From the NCBI GenBank assembly GCA_012845835.1, contig JABAKD010000013.1, forward strand, positions 7,329,628 to 7,393,627: a stretch of 64,000 bases of DNA, in the 5' to 3' direction. This DNA is from Undaria pinnatifida. Its lineage: Eukaryota; Sar; Phaeophyceae; Laminariales; Alariaceae. The notes beneath the pieces are model-generated. The model did no database searches. It had not been told where the DNA came from and saw only the letters and a program-made list of their open reading frames with translations. Positions within the stretch are counted from its first letter, which is position 1, and each line of letters begins with the position of its first letter. The position numbers were made by a program, and so were the translations under genes. Of this stretch, positions 1-11,179 are shown one piece after another.

Positions 1-1180
1 CCAAATACTCTGTCCCTTGACAGTCGCAACCGTCAAATAATCGGCAGCGGCTGGTCCGTCGTTTTCTTGCGTTGGTTATTGTTTCACATTATGTTTGCTT
101 CGGACCAACTGCTGGTGTAGAGCTCTTCTAAATGATACCTTGTATTCACTCATCGATGTAGGATATCGGAGGGAAAAAGGGTGGACTACAGTGGACAGTA
201 CTTTTTTTGGGTAGCTACCTTTAGGACGTCGGTGGAAAGCGAAAATGTGGGAAAAACTGACGGTTACAGGATCACCACCACGAAGTCACACGGGCTGCTC
301 GGTAAGGGGACGTATGCTTTGTTTGTCAAACTCCAACGCAGCAGTGAGGTGCACAACACGCGCGTAGCATGAACTATCTCTAGCATGAACCATCTATCGT
401 ATGATATGCTGCATGCTTGCACTATGGTAACGCCGCCCTTCTCGTTTGATTTACAGTGGGTTAACCCCGACTTGAGAGAGTTGTGGTTCGGGCGGAGAGT
501 ACCTCTCTTAATTGGCGTTCTCTCTAAACTTTACTACTGTCCCACTAATTCCAAGTAACTCTTATGTTTGGATTCCAGCCGATTCGTTTTCTACTAACTG
601 TGCGATCCTCTTACAATCACCCTCTTCAGTCGGGTTAACGACCGTATCGTAGAATCAAAGAGACACAAGGGCCCCAAAGGAGTTAATCGGCACTATCTCG
701 TACCAGGGTAACTGTTCGTTGTCCTCATGAACATGATGGTTATGATCCATCTTATATCAGGGAGCTCCATATGTTGGTAAGGGATTCATGAAGGGGACCG
801 TTTGGCCGGATTTTCCCGGCATGATTTGCCATCAGCTGTCACTCGTAGTTTTGCTCCATATGAGACCGAGTCAGGTTCGACGGCTGGATAATGTAAGAGA
901 GACTTCTGTGTCACCGTCTTGAGTCATCACCACGCCTTCCCGCGCCAGCAACGTGTACACCTTTAGAGATCTATCAACAGTAACACGTAATTTATACCTC
1001 GTATTAATTAATAATGCAAGGTATCAGACAGAAAGTGTCAACGTATAGAATAGCATGAAAAATCTCGTTCGGAAAAACAAAAGAGCGCCGCCGCGTGACA
1101 CGATGAAGATAGCACCATACCTACCAGTAACACCCTGGCAGGGATACATGAAGTATGTATTACTCGGAAAAAAAGGCGAT
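1..1180. other. no gene recognised
   Basis: I see no convincing coding sequence, RNA gene or repeat structure in this stretch on either strand. The only open frames are short and have no recognisable motif. Confidence 0.5.
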
Positions 1181-1184
1181 GCAT

Positions 1185-1372
1185 GGCATGCTACATTAAC
1201 TGTGTGTAGTTCTGAGGGGAGTCACCGATTTATGTCCTTATTGAGGACACACACCCAGTATTACGCGCGATCGGAGTATCACACACAGCTTGCGAAGATG
1301 ATGAGTTTCGACGAAATCTTCGATCTCACCGCTTGTGTGTATTTTTATTTTTATTGAAAATATAATAAAACC
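1185..1372 (+). repeat. MSFD repeat family, copy 1
   Basis: This copy contains the family's hallmark order: a GGGGAGTC(A/G)CCGA block, TCCTTATTGAGGACAC, a GCGCGATCGGAGTATCACACA block, CAGCTTGC(A/G)AAG, then ATG opening the peptide MSFDEIFDLTACV. The peptide here has Cys where most copies have Gly. It forms the C-terminal end of a 100-codon open frame (1055-1357) that stops soon after, in FYFY. The remainder of that frame has no recognisable domain. The family recurs near 6.5, 18.4, 18.9, 19.1, 20.0, 20.5, 24.6 and 25.7 kb. Whether the peptide is translated is unknown. Confidence 0.7.
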
Positions 1373-1379
1373 AGACAAT

Positions 1380-3640
1380 CCATGTCCGCGACGATTTACC
1401 GTCACACCGTCACGTCTCGTCAACGGCGGAACATCGGCCGAGCCACCCCAACCGAAAAAGACACCCTATTGTACCAGATTCTCCGTAGCTTTTACTACAT
1501 GTTGCGGTTGCTGTCGCTGCAGCTCTAGAGTAGGCCTAGACCTCCTAATTGGACGCCTGAAAGACAACAACGTTTTTATCGAACGTACTTAGAGCAATGA
1601 CGTCGTTTAGTTCGATCCACGGCATGCCACTGCTACAGTAGCAGCAGCTGTTTATACCGCCGTGGTGCTGTCTCGACAATCACAACCCTAGATTGTGTGG
1701 GCGCCGCGATGGCAAACAGCAGCGCACAGCCTAGTGCAACGCAGCGCAACACAGAGCGCCCGCACAAGACAAAAAAGGGAATTGCAGCAGAGCAAAAAGG
1801 CCTCCTGCGGTTGCCATGCGGAACCCGCTTTGTCTGTTTTTATCAACCCATACCGTAACCAATTCGCGCGGCAAAACAAAACAAAAAGTACTTACGATGC
1901 CGCCCCAACCGTCGACGACGGCGACCCTGCCGCAACTGCTGTCACGGATTCGGACTCGCCGCCACCGGCACCGTCGCCGCCGTCCCCACCGCCGCCGCCG
2001 CTACCCCCGCCAATCCCACCACCGGCGCAGGTAAGGTCCGGGTTGATGCCACCGCCAAGACTCGACGCTGCCGTGGCGGTGAGCTGGGTCGGCAGGGACA
2101 TCATCCCCCCGTCATCTACGTGCTGCCTCTTGCTGCTCCAGCTGCTGTCGGCGTCCCCCCTAGGAAAAGGCGCGGCACGCACAAAAAGAGCGAGCGGAAC
2201 ATAAAACAATAGGGTAAAGGTACGGCGAAAAAAACGCACACAAGACGCAGAAAACGCATCCTGCAGCAACAGCAAAGCACTTATAACTTATAATAACACT
2301 TTACTACGGGGAGCACACTTTGTAAACAACAAAAAACGTAGCCACACTCCTAGCTAGGAAGGAACAAAAAAAAGGCAAAAAAATCGGAGCGTTGTGATTT
2401 CTGCGCGAATCACAAAACATGACGCGTTTTTTTACAAGTTTTTTTTACAAGTTTTTTTTGCTTGGGTTTAGTAACCCTCCTCCCTGTCTGGCTCCTTTAA
2501 AGAGAAACAGAAAACGTGGGCACGCTTCTTTTGGGTACGCTTTTTCTTTTTCTTGTGCTCCCCTGCTTCACTATTGATACAAATGTGCTCGTAGTACATG
2601 CAGGGTGGGGGAATGGGCCTAATTTGGTACTAAACCTTCATATTAGTAAGGTTATCTGCGTTACATACCAGGGTTTGACCCCTCGACTGACCACTCCACT
2701 CCAACAAAACCATCGTATTCAACCTGGCAGCCCCCACCCCCCGCTGCTTTTACGTCCCCCCCTCTCCCCCCCAGCCCAAAGCACATAAAAAAAGGCCAGA
2801 ACGCGCGCTAACATATCGGTATCTTTGTGTAGCGCGCTTGAAGCATCTTCAGCGCGGAGCGTGCGTTTGTGCAGGTTGTGGACGTACGATCTCTCCAACC
2901 CCGGCGCTTCGGTTAGTGGCTACTGCTGGATTGCCCGTTGGCTACCGTGCAGCAATCGTACAACACGCAAGATAACACAACCCCCTCGTGAGATTTTGGA
3001 ATGTGATTTTCTCGGCAACGGAGAGTGCAACCGCCGAGAAACACGCCTACTATGTACGCGTGCTTCTATAGACGTATATATCACTTGTCCGCTTAAGCGT
3101 TTCCAGAATGACGGAAGCTCCTTACGCGTGGTCCAAATTCGTCGGATTTTCGCTCTTTTTTGCATGCAATACCTTTCGCTGGATGTCTACGATAACAGCC
3201 CCTGGGACTTCTTCGCTCTTTTTTTTCGTCCAATACATTTCGCTGAAGGCCTACTATGTTGGGAAAACATTTTTGGGCTCTCACAACTGACATATAGGCC
3301 AAACATACCGGTTTTACTCGGCTGGAATGTCAAAAACACCGATACTCCCCTCAAGATTCATCCCGTAGTTTTCCGAGGGCTTTCTGGAGCAGTTCTCCGT
3401 TTCTCCAGTTGTCAAAAATGAGGGATCTTTGAGGATATGTGGCAAAATATCATGACGTCGTCAGAACTGGCAAATTGGACGAACAGTCAAACTACCGAGT
3501 CTCGAGAAACGGAGAGGTGCATCAGAAAGCTCTCGGAAAACTACGGGGAGTACCTTGAGTCTCGTAGGTGTTCTAGGTCGTCCCGCCGAGCAAATCGCGT
3601 ATGGTCAGCCAAAAATCTCAGTTCTGAGGGCCCAAAAATA
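1380..3640. other. no gene recognised; proline-rich open frame
   Basis: A plus-strand open frame at 1695-2204 encodes a Pro/Ser-rich low-complexity stretch from CCG-type repeats. It is followed by CAG|GTAAGG near 2029, which would serve as a splice donor. The opposite strand is equally open (Gly-rich), so composition alone can explain the frame and I do not call a gene. Positions 2420-2460 contain tandem ACAAG plus T-run units. The rest shows nothing recognisable. Confidence 0.3.
3150..3262 (+). repeat. imperfect tandem duplication of about 60 bp
   Basis: Two adjacent units each contain TTCGCTCTTTTTT, then a CAATAC(C/A)TTTCGCTG block, then a CTAC(G/T)AT segment. They are clearly diverged. 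No function is apparent. Confidence 0.55.
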
Positions 3641-3865
3641 ATTTCCTATAATAGCTGGTCTGAGGCCATTTCTTACACAGTCGGATTTGTCAGTCGAAAA
3701 CGGCCTTTTTCGACTGACGCTCAAATCGGGCTTTCTTACACAGTCTAAAAAGGGCTTTTTCGACTAAATTTTGTTCGACTGAGTTCTCCGACTGGGGTAT
3801 CCAGTCGTAAAACTTGACTTTTTCGACTGGATCTGTCAGTCGAATAACTCAGTCGGAAAAGGTTA
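3640..3865. repeat. cluster of CAGTCG / CGACTG motifs
   Basis: About ten copies of CAGTCG or its complement CGACTG occur in both orientations within about 225 bp, often extended to TTTTTCGACTG or CAGTCGAA. A weaker group continues near 4275-4425. The arrangement could be decayed short inverted repeats or a binding-site cluster, and I cannot tell which. Confidence 0.5.
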
Positions 3866-4568
3866 TACCTGTTTTTTGAACCCATCGCATCGCTCATCCC
3901 GCCACAAAACACACACCCACACGCCAACACATCCATGCCAGGTACCACACAGCAGTATCATACAACAGCGCCGACGCCGTCTTCGTTATCGCTGCCGTTG
4001 CTTCTCGCCGCAAGTCAGCGTGGCGCACTCCTAGCTCCGCTCGCCAGCAGCGTGTATCACACGACAGCAGTAGCGCGCGTTATTAATGCCATTTTGCCAA
4101 CAACGGCTACGCCTGCTGCAGCTTTGGCGGCTCTCGGCTGAGTGCAACGCCACGAACGTAGCTTTGGCGGCTTTCGGCTGAGCCCAACGCCACCAATCCG
4201 CTTGGACGAGGGTTCGTCACGCGTGAAGCACGCGTTGCTCGCGAAGAACGCGCGAAGCACGGAGCAGCCAAGATTTTCGACTGCCATACAGCAGTACTCC
4301 GTCACACCAACCGTCTCTCGCAAGAGCACAAAAACTATAAAATCGACTCGACTGACGATAAGAAGAAGGACCAGAAGAATCCAGCCGAAAAGGGATGTTT
4401 TCGACAGACGGAATCCGACTGTATAAGAAATGGCCTAAACCTGTGATTTCCCCCCAAAATCCATTTTCGGGTGAAAAAAATTCAGACCCCCTTGAGCGAG
4501 GAGATTCCGAAAAAAAAATGGAGCTCCTCTGCCGATCAAGGCTGCGGTACGGTAGGGGGGGGGGGGCA

Positions 4569-4745
4569 TGTTAAGGGGGGCGTACTCGTTCGTTGCTTGC
4601 CTTAGTCATTTGACCATTGACCACGCATCCCTTTCGAGACGGAGCACCGTTCCAACTCCTAGTAGAGACACCTCCAACATTTGGGAGCTCATTACGCTTC
4701 TTCCACATGCTACATGGGAAATGTTTGCTTATCCTATTCCCGTCC
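4569..4745 (+). repeat. dispersed repeat family C, copy 1
   Basis: It aligns with 11180-11345 through a GGGGGGCGTACTC block, a TTGC(T/C)TGCC segment, a TTCGAGAC block and GACACCTCCAAC. The two copies differ at many positions. It has no coding potential that I recognise. Confidence 0.55.
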
Positions 4746-5180
4746 TCTTTCGCCATCTGCGGCCACCATGGCGGCGGCGTCGGCAAAGGGGTAATTTTTG
4801 GGGCCTGTTCGGCAGTGGCTCGGGGTCACTCGCACAAGTGACCCCCGTGTTATTTTGCGGTGGTTTGAACTTTTGTGCTGTTATAACTTAGCGATGTGAA
4901 TGAATCCCCGATGGAACGGCTAGCCACGCTGCGCCAAAAAAACGCCAAACGAATTTTTGTCGCGGAGGTACAGAGCCAGATTGCAAGTGCCTCAAATCCG
5001 GCAGAGTGCCAAGGGCTTCCCCGCCTACCCCTGTACTATAGCGTTGGTCTGCCGTAGTAAGCGTCGATGGAAAAGTCTCGAGGAGATCGATCCAAAGCCA
5101 TTTGGCGTTGTTTGTCCCCCCCCCGTTACTTCTGAGAAAATCGGCTCTTGTCCCAGGGTAGGGTGCTATCTTGCGTGCTA

Positions 5181-5418
5181 TTCTGGTGTAACATTGGCTC
5201 AAGGCGATCGAGCCGTGTGGGGTTTCACTGTTCGCTCGCATCCGTTTCTTTGTCTATTCTGGTATCACATTGGCCGAAGGCGAGGGCGATCGAGCCGCGA
5301 GGTGTTCACTGTTCGCTCGCATTCGTCCCCTTGTCTATTCTGGTATCACATTGGCCGCAGGCGAGGGCAATCGAGGTGCGTGGTGTTCACTGTTCGCTGG
5401 GGCATTCGTTTCTTTGTG
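5181..5418 (+). repeat. three tandem units of 76-83 bp
   Basis: Units begin at 5181, 5257 and 5338, each with TTCTGGT(A/G)T(C/A)ACATTGGC. Each then carries a GGCGA..GATCGAG.. block and TTCACTGTTCGCT. The second unit is 81 bp, a multiple of three, so two plus-strand frames stay open across the array. I see no homology to a protein family. Confidence 0.75.
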
Positions 5419-5474
5419 GTCGACCTGGATAACTCTCAGGTGAGAGATAAATGGGTAAAGTTTAAACAGAATAC

Positions 5475-5845
5475 AGATGCGCAAAAGTTCCACTTTGGAC
5501 GCCTGTATCTCGGCCGAAGCTCGGAACCAAAAAGTACCGTCCTCAGGAACAGTCAACTCTTCTCTCCCACCCAGAGGTACCTAAAGCGGTTCAAAATCAG
5601 CCACCAAAGCACGTATAATTTGATTTGTTTGGTTGTCGTTATTTCATTTTCCGAACATACTAATCCGGCAAATTCTGCAATTTCCGAGAGTTCCAAATCC
5701 CAGCCCCTACAGAGCCATGCATAACATGTTCTGGATGCTCTTCCGGGGAAGAGTTGACTGTTCTTGTGGTGGGTACCTTCAGCTTTGTGACACGGGCGGG
5801 ACATATTGTCGCAGCCCAAAGTGACATTTGTGCGGGGGTCTGCTT
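5475..5845. repeat. diverged inverted repeat, possible foldback element
   Basis: The left arm (about 5475-5565) and the reverse complement of the right arm (about 5745-5845) share GAAGAGTTGACTGTTC exactly. A diverged remainder includes a CCAAAGTG block. The spacer is about 180 bp. No target duplication was located, so the boundaries are approximate. Confidence 0.45.
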
Positions 5846-5849
5846 TTCG

Positions 5850-6495
5850 CCGAACGCGGCGGGAAAACATCATCGGCTCCTTTTCGCCGGGAAGCGGAAA
5901 ATGTTTAGGGGTATTTTTCACCGCGAGCGAAAGCTTTTGAGGCACCGTCTGCCGTGCTGCTTCAAACTTTCGTGCGTTCTTGAGGGTAAAATCCGAGTAA
6001 GACGCCCATTTTGAGTATATTTTATGCATTTTATGTATTTGTGTCCAGCTTTTTAGGCTCCAGCGAGCGGGCTGGGGCCCTTCGGGACACGATGGACCAC
6101 CCGCTGAATTATACCCAGGGATACGGATGTTGTGGCGAAAAAAGTGCAAACGAACGGCGCCCGTTCGCCCGAAATTAGCCACACGTGCAAACGGCGCTCG
6201 CGAACGGCGATCGCAGACCATGAAACGCGTAAATACAGAGAAGGGTTGAACCATTTATCATCCCCTTCCGGTTCAAAAATAAATGTCGAAAAAAAATAGG
6301 GGTTTCCAGAACGTCGGAGGTATTTCCCACCGGGGACCATTTTTTCTGGACTTTCCCCGAACTTGAAGAATTATGCAAACGGTGGGTGGATTAGCGAACG
6401 TTCGCGAGCGTACGTGTCACGCGTAATACGCACGCCTGAACACAACCCCGGCCTCCTGGCCTCACACAATTGATACACCAGGTATCATGCCATAT
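5850..6495. other. no gene recognised
   Basis: The sequence is mixed in composition with several short CGAACG/CGTTCG palindromic pieces around 6160-6210. Open frames on the minus strand have no motif that I recognise. Confidence 0.4.
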
Positions 6496-6499
6496 ATAC

Positions 6500-6652
6500 C
6501 ACCTATATCCTTAATGAGGACACACAACCCGTAATACGCGCGATCGGAGTATCACACACAGCTTGCAAAGATGAGTTTCGACAAAAAAAATCTTCGATCT
6601 CACAGCTGGGGTGTATTTTCATTTTTTATAATATAACAAACAGCTTTCGCGT
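6500..6652 (+). repeat. MSFD repeat family, copy 2
   Basis: It has the TCCTTAATGAGGACAC block, GCGCGATCGGAGTATCACAC and CAGCTTGCAAAG before ATG. An A-run after ATGAGTTTCGAC shifts the frame, so the peptide ends as MSFDKKNLRSHSWG. The copy therefore looks inactivated. Confidence 0.7.
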
Positions 6653-7009
6653 AACATACCACCGACAAGGGACACAAGTATTCGCCCCAACATATTACAT
6701 TATAGTGGGCTTCCCGATTTAAAAGCACTCAGGATAAGAACTTTCTGGACTCAACCCCTTAAGATCCCCAAAACCTCTTGCTATCTAATTCCAAGTAATT
6801 TGCTCCAAAAACGGAGTTCCAACAGCAAAGGCGTTATAACCCCTTCACAACTGGAAACCCTTTCTGGGGGCCAAATCACTTCGAATTAGTTTAGGGAGGG
6901 GTTTTGGGGTTCTAAAAGGGTCAATAGCGGTCAAATCGGCATGTACATTGTCCCGTCCATTCTTCAAGCTGCCTGGTATATATTTTCAACTACACAAAAT
7001 AGAAACGTT

Positions 7010-7252
7010 CTACGGTAGCAGCGCCCCCAACTTTTCGTTAACGAAATCGCCGATTTCGAAAACCCGCCCCCGGCCGTATCTCCTGAAATACGGTGCCCCT
7101 TGCCACCCCGGCATCATGGTTCGATAGTCCTTCTTGTGCAAACATGAAAATACGTGTAAGATATTGCTTTCATACATGCCGTCGTCGTTTTGAGCGACCA
7201 TGAAACGTTCGTTAAAGAAAATCGCTGTCTTAAGGGGGGGGGGGAATCGTAA
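7010..7252 (-). mobile_element. TIR element family 2, copy 1 (MITE-like)
   Basis: This segment is the reverse complement of 27268-27513 over its whole length. Shared blocks include GAAACGTTCGTTAAAG, AAATACGGTGCCCCTTG and GTTCGATAGTCC. The left end is CTACGGTAGCAGCGCCCCC. The right end is degraded into a G-run followed by AATCGTA. With no coding capacity and a length of about 243 bp, it fits a non-autonomous DNA transposon. Confidence 0.65.
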
Positions 7253-7845
7253 AACCGGTTAATATCAAGGTTCGCATGTCTTCGGCTTCCGACAACGATG
7301 TGCAGCGCATGGTTCGTTTTCTGTCTCAGTGGGTAGTGGGTAGGTATACCCTGAGGTGGATACCCTGCGCCTTGGCTTGCCCCGAGCTCGGGATGGGCCA
7401 AAGTCCTCCAAAGACCCGCAGTGGTTTGGCGGCGGCAGTCACACGAGCCTTAGCCTCGGCAAAGAGGAACCTTGCGCGGCCTGATATTATTCGGTGAACT
7501 ACAGACCGTGTGGGGGGTAGCGGTGGCATATTTCGTTTTTAATACCGATGCCACGGAGCTCATTCCGAAGGCAGAGGACGGGCACCGCCAAATCGGGGAG
7601 AGCAATAGGCTCAGTTTGGAGAGTGAAGATGGTGAGCATAGCGTGAATAAGCAAACACGTCGACAAAAAAATAGAGAGGAGGCGTGGGGGGAAAGGGTGT
7701 CGGGGTTGGTTGGGACGGCTGAACCCAGCTAACCAAAAGCAAAAGCCGTGCACCGGGATAGGAAGCAGAGACCCAGTATCACAAAAGAAGAAAAAAATCG
7801 GGCTCGGGGGGGAGGGAAAGACAATTTGTGCCTATCTAGAACAAA
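7253..7845. other. no gene recognised
   Basis: No motif, RNA gene or repeat boundary is evident. Short open frames exist on both strands, but none is recognisable. Confidence 0.4.
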
Positions 7846-7847
7846 GA

Positions 7848-7925
7848 ATCGGCGTGGACACTGGGTGTTCTAGCGATGCCATTGGGTAGAAATAACCGAT
7901 TAATGTGAATACAGCACACACGCAC
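7848..7925 (+). repeat. dispersed repeat family B, copy 1 (diverged)
   Basis: It preserves the family order GGC..GGACACTGG, a TG(T/C)T(C/G)..ATG block, TGGGT.GAAA and a terminal CACACAC, with many substitutions. It lies just upstream of a better copy at 8035-8125. Confidence 0.45.
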
Positions 7926-8034
7926 TTCCCCTGCCCCATAGGCAAAGTCTGCACGGAGCGAAAATCGTATCGCCGTATCATAACGGGAGCATTAACGACA
8001 TACCTTGGTATACGATGATGATTGTATAGTGTAT

Positions 8035-8125
8035 GTAGTCTGTGACCAGAGCTTATTCTCTCTAAGGTAAGGCATCGGCACGGACACTGGGTATGCTGGA
8101 TGTCGATATGTGGAAAGCACGTGCC
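8035..8125 (+). repeat. dispersed repeat family B, copy 2
   Basis: It contains GTGACCAGAG, GGCATCGGCACGGACACTGG, then GCTGGATGTCGATATGTGGAAA. These match the copies at 10742, 22314 and 25153. Confidence 0.6.
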
Positions 8126-8150
8126 ACAGGGGGCTGCGGCAGGGTCAGAC

Positions 8151-8380
8151 GTGGGGTCGCGAACTCTGCGAGCGTAGGGTAACCCGTGCGCGATGTCACG
8201 TGGAGGGTCAAAAGGGTCATTACAGGCTGCGGTTGGTGCGTCCGGGGGCCAAGTGGTGCCCTGAGGCAGTGCCCATGTACGTGGGCTCGCGGACTGTGCG
8301 AGAGTAGGGTGGTCCGTGCATGATGTCACATGGGGGATTCAAGGGGTCGTTGCAGGCTGCGATTGGTGCATCCAGAGGAC
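8151..8380 (+). repeat. direct duplication, about 100-bp units spaced 130 bp
   Basis: Units 8151-8250 and 8281-8380 share CTCTGCGAG/CTGTGCGAG, GTAGGGT, a GATGTCAC(G/A)TG block, and CAGGCTGCG(G/A)TTGGTGC. The pair looks like an old tandem duplication. Confidence 0.7.
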
Positions 8381-8539
8381 AGCCTACTGTAGCCGGTCAC
8401 CCCGGTGGTCTACTGCAGTAGTATTTTAATAGTGATTACCCTCGAATGCTACGAGTATGTACTATAAATAGAGTTGGTTCTCCCCCCAAAATCCCAGGTG
8501 GGCCGGACTCTCGAGGTCATTTGCAAACATAGAAATCAA

Positions 8540-8672
8540 AGTAATCGACGGCTGGGAGCGCCTAGCAGCGTGGGTACGCGCAATTCGATGCGAGTCGACA
8601 AGGGAAGAAAAGGGCTGAGGTTTTTTCGCGATAAAATGAAGGCGCGTACTGCTGTGGTGGGGAGGTGGGAGA
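8540..8672 (+). repeat. probable SINE family, degenerate copy 1
   Basis: Only the body motif TTCGCGATAAAATGAAGGCG plus CGTAC is convincing. It matches the TATGCGCGATAAAAT..AAGGCACGTAC block of the copies at 10.5, 12.8 and 18.2 kb. The tRNA-like head is not clear here. Confidence 0.35.
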
Positions 8673-9204
8673 AGAGCCTGCTTAGTAGTGACCCCGGATC
8701 TGAGTTACGTCTATTAATGGAGAGGGGGGAAACGAAAACAGAGAAAAAGAGGCCAAGACAATAAATGGGATAAGCAACAAACAAAAAAAAGGCGAAGAAT
8801 ACGCATCATACCCGTAACCAGGATCATGCATGCGCGAGACAAACAAAGGAGACGGTCGTATTCACGTCGTGCGTACGTACCTGTGAAACAAGAAAAAAGT
8901 TCACCAGGGATAAAATTCCGAGCTGGTACCGACAGGTACGCCATGGGCAAAGTTTAAAGTTGAATTGACGCACAATTTTGGATGAGTATATTTTTATTAG
9001 AACACGTTTTTTGAGGGCGGGAATCTTGGAGAGGATAGCTAATCACGACGGAGAGGCCTTTTTCCCAAGGCTCGAGGGTGTGTACGTGGCGCAGTTTTTT
9101 TTTGGGGGGGGCAAATTCGTTTTTTTTTTCTTTTTTAGGCCGATCGTTTGTTTTTGCGCCGTTCGCTCCCCTGGTGCACTTGGCTTTACGAAGGTTTTCT
9201 GATA
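8673..9204. other. no gene recognised; T-rich
   Basis: Several T-runs occur around 9100-9140. I find no recognisable coding sequence. Confidence 0.4.
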
Positions 9205-9290
9205 TTTTCGGTTGTTATTGTTGTTGTTGTTGTTAATTTCTCACATTTAACTCTTGTCAAAAATCTAGAGTCCGTTTTGATATCCCACTC
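9205..9290 (-). repeat. CAA-tailed repeat, copy 1
   Basis: On the minus strand it reads ACTCTAGATTTTTGACAAGA, then GTTAAATGTGAG, and ends in several CAA triplets. The same order occurs at 29283-29345 on the plus strand. A 3' microsatellite tail is typical of non-LTR retroelements, so this may be the 3' end of a LINE or SINE. Confidence 0.55.
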
Positions 9291-9294
9291 CGAC

Positions 9295-9914
9295 GGCATA
9301 AAAGGTTGTAAAATAAAACGAAACAAACCAAATTAGTCGGAGACGGCGAAGTTAACAGCTTTTATTTATCGGACAGGACACGTGGTACGACAGGGGGAGC
9401 ACTTTTTGGCTAAAACACGTTTGCTGGATGACAGCAGTGTTCCTTCACTCCAAATCGTCGGAATTTCCTCATTTTTTCGCATTTTACGTTTGAAATACCT
9501 ATTACAACATTAGATCGTCCATCGGGTTGCACTTTTCGTTTTCGTCAAAATCAGTTTTTGGGTTAAGAAGGAATACGAACACCACCTCAATAGGTTACGA
9601 GCCCCGGAAAAAAAAGGATGCACGTTTACCGAAGCATGAGTCGCAGGGGGGCTGAATCTATCAGCACGCTGTACGCATAAGCGACCACGGCGGTTACACT
9701 TGGGCTTCCGGCTCGTTTGGCTCGGTGCCTAGGGTTAGGGTTAGGGTAAGTTAGCATGGTTGAAAAGGGACAATAACGTCAGACACCCGGTGCGTTCCCC
9801 CGCCAGGTGCCCCCGGAGGGCTCCCAAAATTTGGGCATTATATGTTATATGAGTGAAAATTGCGTAAATCTACTCAAAATGTGCGTCATATGATGCACGC
9901 TCCTTTTACCCTCT
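9295..9914. other. no gene recognised; short telomere-like tract inside
   Basis: Apart from the TTAGGG tract at 9730-9747, nothing is recognisable here. Confidence 0.4.
9730..9747 (+). repeat. interstitial telomere-like repeat
   Basis: Three perfect TTAGGG units occur in a row. That is too short to be a telomere, and it could be a scar of break repair or chance. Confidence 0.6.
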
Positions 9915-10455
9915 CGTAGTCAAAAACGTCAGAAGACGGCACTGCTGTGACTCCTTGACGGACGGCAATTTTCCGAAAAAAAATGCCTCCACTGGCGGAA
10001 AACTACTACGTTTTAGTGTGCAGCGATCGGTTTGACAACGTAGACCGCTGGAATTTTTCCCTTGACTGACCGTCTCCTGACATATTTGCTCGTAGTAGGC
10101 GGGCATCAGGGCTTTTTTTGGGCGTACAGAAACACTATAACATACCGGCGTACGAAGAAAAAGAAGCAACAAGAAAAGAAAACGGAAACAACCAAACCAA
10201 ACCAAACATCACCAATGGTCAAATGGTCGTGGAATAACACTTCGCTCAGGGCAAGCATCGCTCAAAGGCTTCCTCGTTCACTTGACGCCAAATATGTCAG
10301 GAGACGGTCAGTCAGGGGAAAACGCCCAGCGGTCGAAGATTTAAACCAATCCTTCCACACTAAAACCTAGTAGTTTGGCGTCAGTCAAGTTAATTATTGG
10401 GAAAATGGCCGTCGGTCAAGGGAAGTGCCGTCGCCTGACACCTTTGCTTGACACG
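9915..10455. mobile_element. foldback element with about 170-bp inverted arms
   Basis: The left arm (about 9915-10087) and the reverse complement of the right arm (about 10290-10455) align along their full length. Blocks include GACGGCACT, ACTACTA(C/G)GTTTTAGTGTG, GACCGCTGG and CTGACTGACCGTCTCCTGAC followed by ATATTTG. The spacer is about 200 bp and has no coding sequence. Long arms with a short spacer fit a foldback or MITE-type DNA transposon. I could not define a target duplication. Confidence 0.8.
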
Positions 10456-10494
10456 TTCACGAGAGAAACACACTTGTCTTCGTAGAACACGTTG

Positions 10495-10690
10495 GGACCC
10501 GCGGGTACGTGCCTTCATTTTCAACACGCATAAGGGTTCATCGTTTCCAATTCTCAGCTTCTTGTGCTCGTCGATTTTCGTCGATTTTTCGTCAACTCGT
10601 TAACTCACGCTCCGCTTAGTCATTTTTTTACACATGAAAAAAGTCCCCACAAACACGAGCAAGCACTCGGGAGAATTAGAACCCGCATAT
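10495..10690 (-). repeat. probable tRNA-derived SINE, copy 2
   Basis: On the minus strand the order is TGTGGGGACTTTTTT, an A-run followed by ATGAC, then a body with CCTTATGCGTGTTGAAAATG and AAGGCACGTACCCGCGGG. This matches copy 4 (18095-18272) and the body of copy 3 (12774-13010). The A-box part of the head is not clear here. Confidence 0.4.
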
Positions 10691-10741
10691 TTGACTTTGG
10701 TAGGGACGATAATGCCCTACAACGCCACAATAGGTGACGCT

Positions 10742-10930
10742 CGGGATCCATTTGCATGGCCGAATCACCTTGCTCTATTTGCAACATATATTCAGAAGGT
10801 GTGTGTCTGTCTCGTGGTTTGTGACCGCAGAGAGAGCTCGACTCTACATGAGGCATCAATCAGCACGGACGCTTGTTGTGCTGGATGCACATGGGTGGAG
10901 GTATCAGTTCAACTTGAAGAACACACACTG
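10742..10930 (+). repeat. dispersed repeat family B, copy 3
   Basis: It aligns with 22314-22490 across about 185 bp: GATCC(A/G)TTGCATGGCC, TGTCTCTCGT.GTTTGTG, CAGAGAG.GCTCG, CATGAGGCAT, CACGGAC, TTGTGCTGGATG, ATGGGTGGA and GAA(G/A)AACACACA. I find no coding capacity. Confidence 0.7.
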
Positions 10931-11179
10931 TCTCTATCGGTCGCGTTGAGGACTTCGGTGGAGTTTGCACGAGGGGCGTAAAAACCGGTTCAATTCTACG
11001 CTATTTACAGAGACCTATGCAAAGGCAGGCGATGCAAGCAGTATCTCATCTACCGCATTTGCCTGTCTGCGGCCATGCGTTTTTACAGCCGATATCCGTT
11101 AAATCACATCTCCGCGATTTGAATATTCGAAAACTGGGTGCTAACGACGGTTTGTACGATAGCACATTTATCAACCTGG

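Noticed and set aside
1695-2204. Proline-rich protein exon with GTAAGG donor
   Set aside because: Low-complexity CCG repeats keep both strands open. There is no partner exon or homology.
5148-5432. CRISPR-like array
   Set aside because: Three contiguous diverged units with no distinct spacers, in eukaryotic DNA. It is a minisatellite.
9730-9747. chromosome end
   Set aside because: Only three TTAGGG units, with ordinary repeat-rich sequence on both sides.
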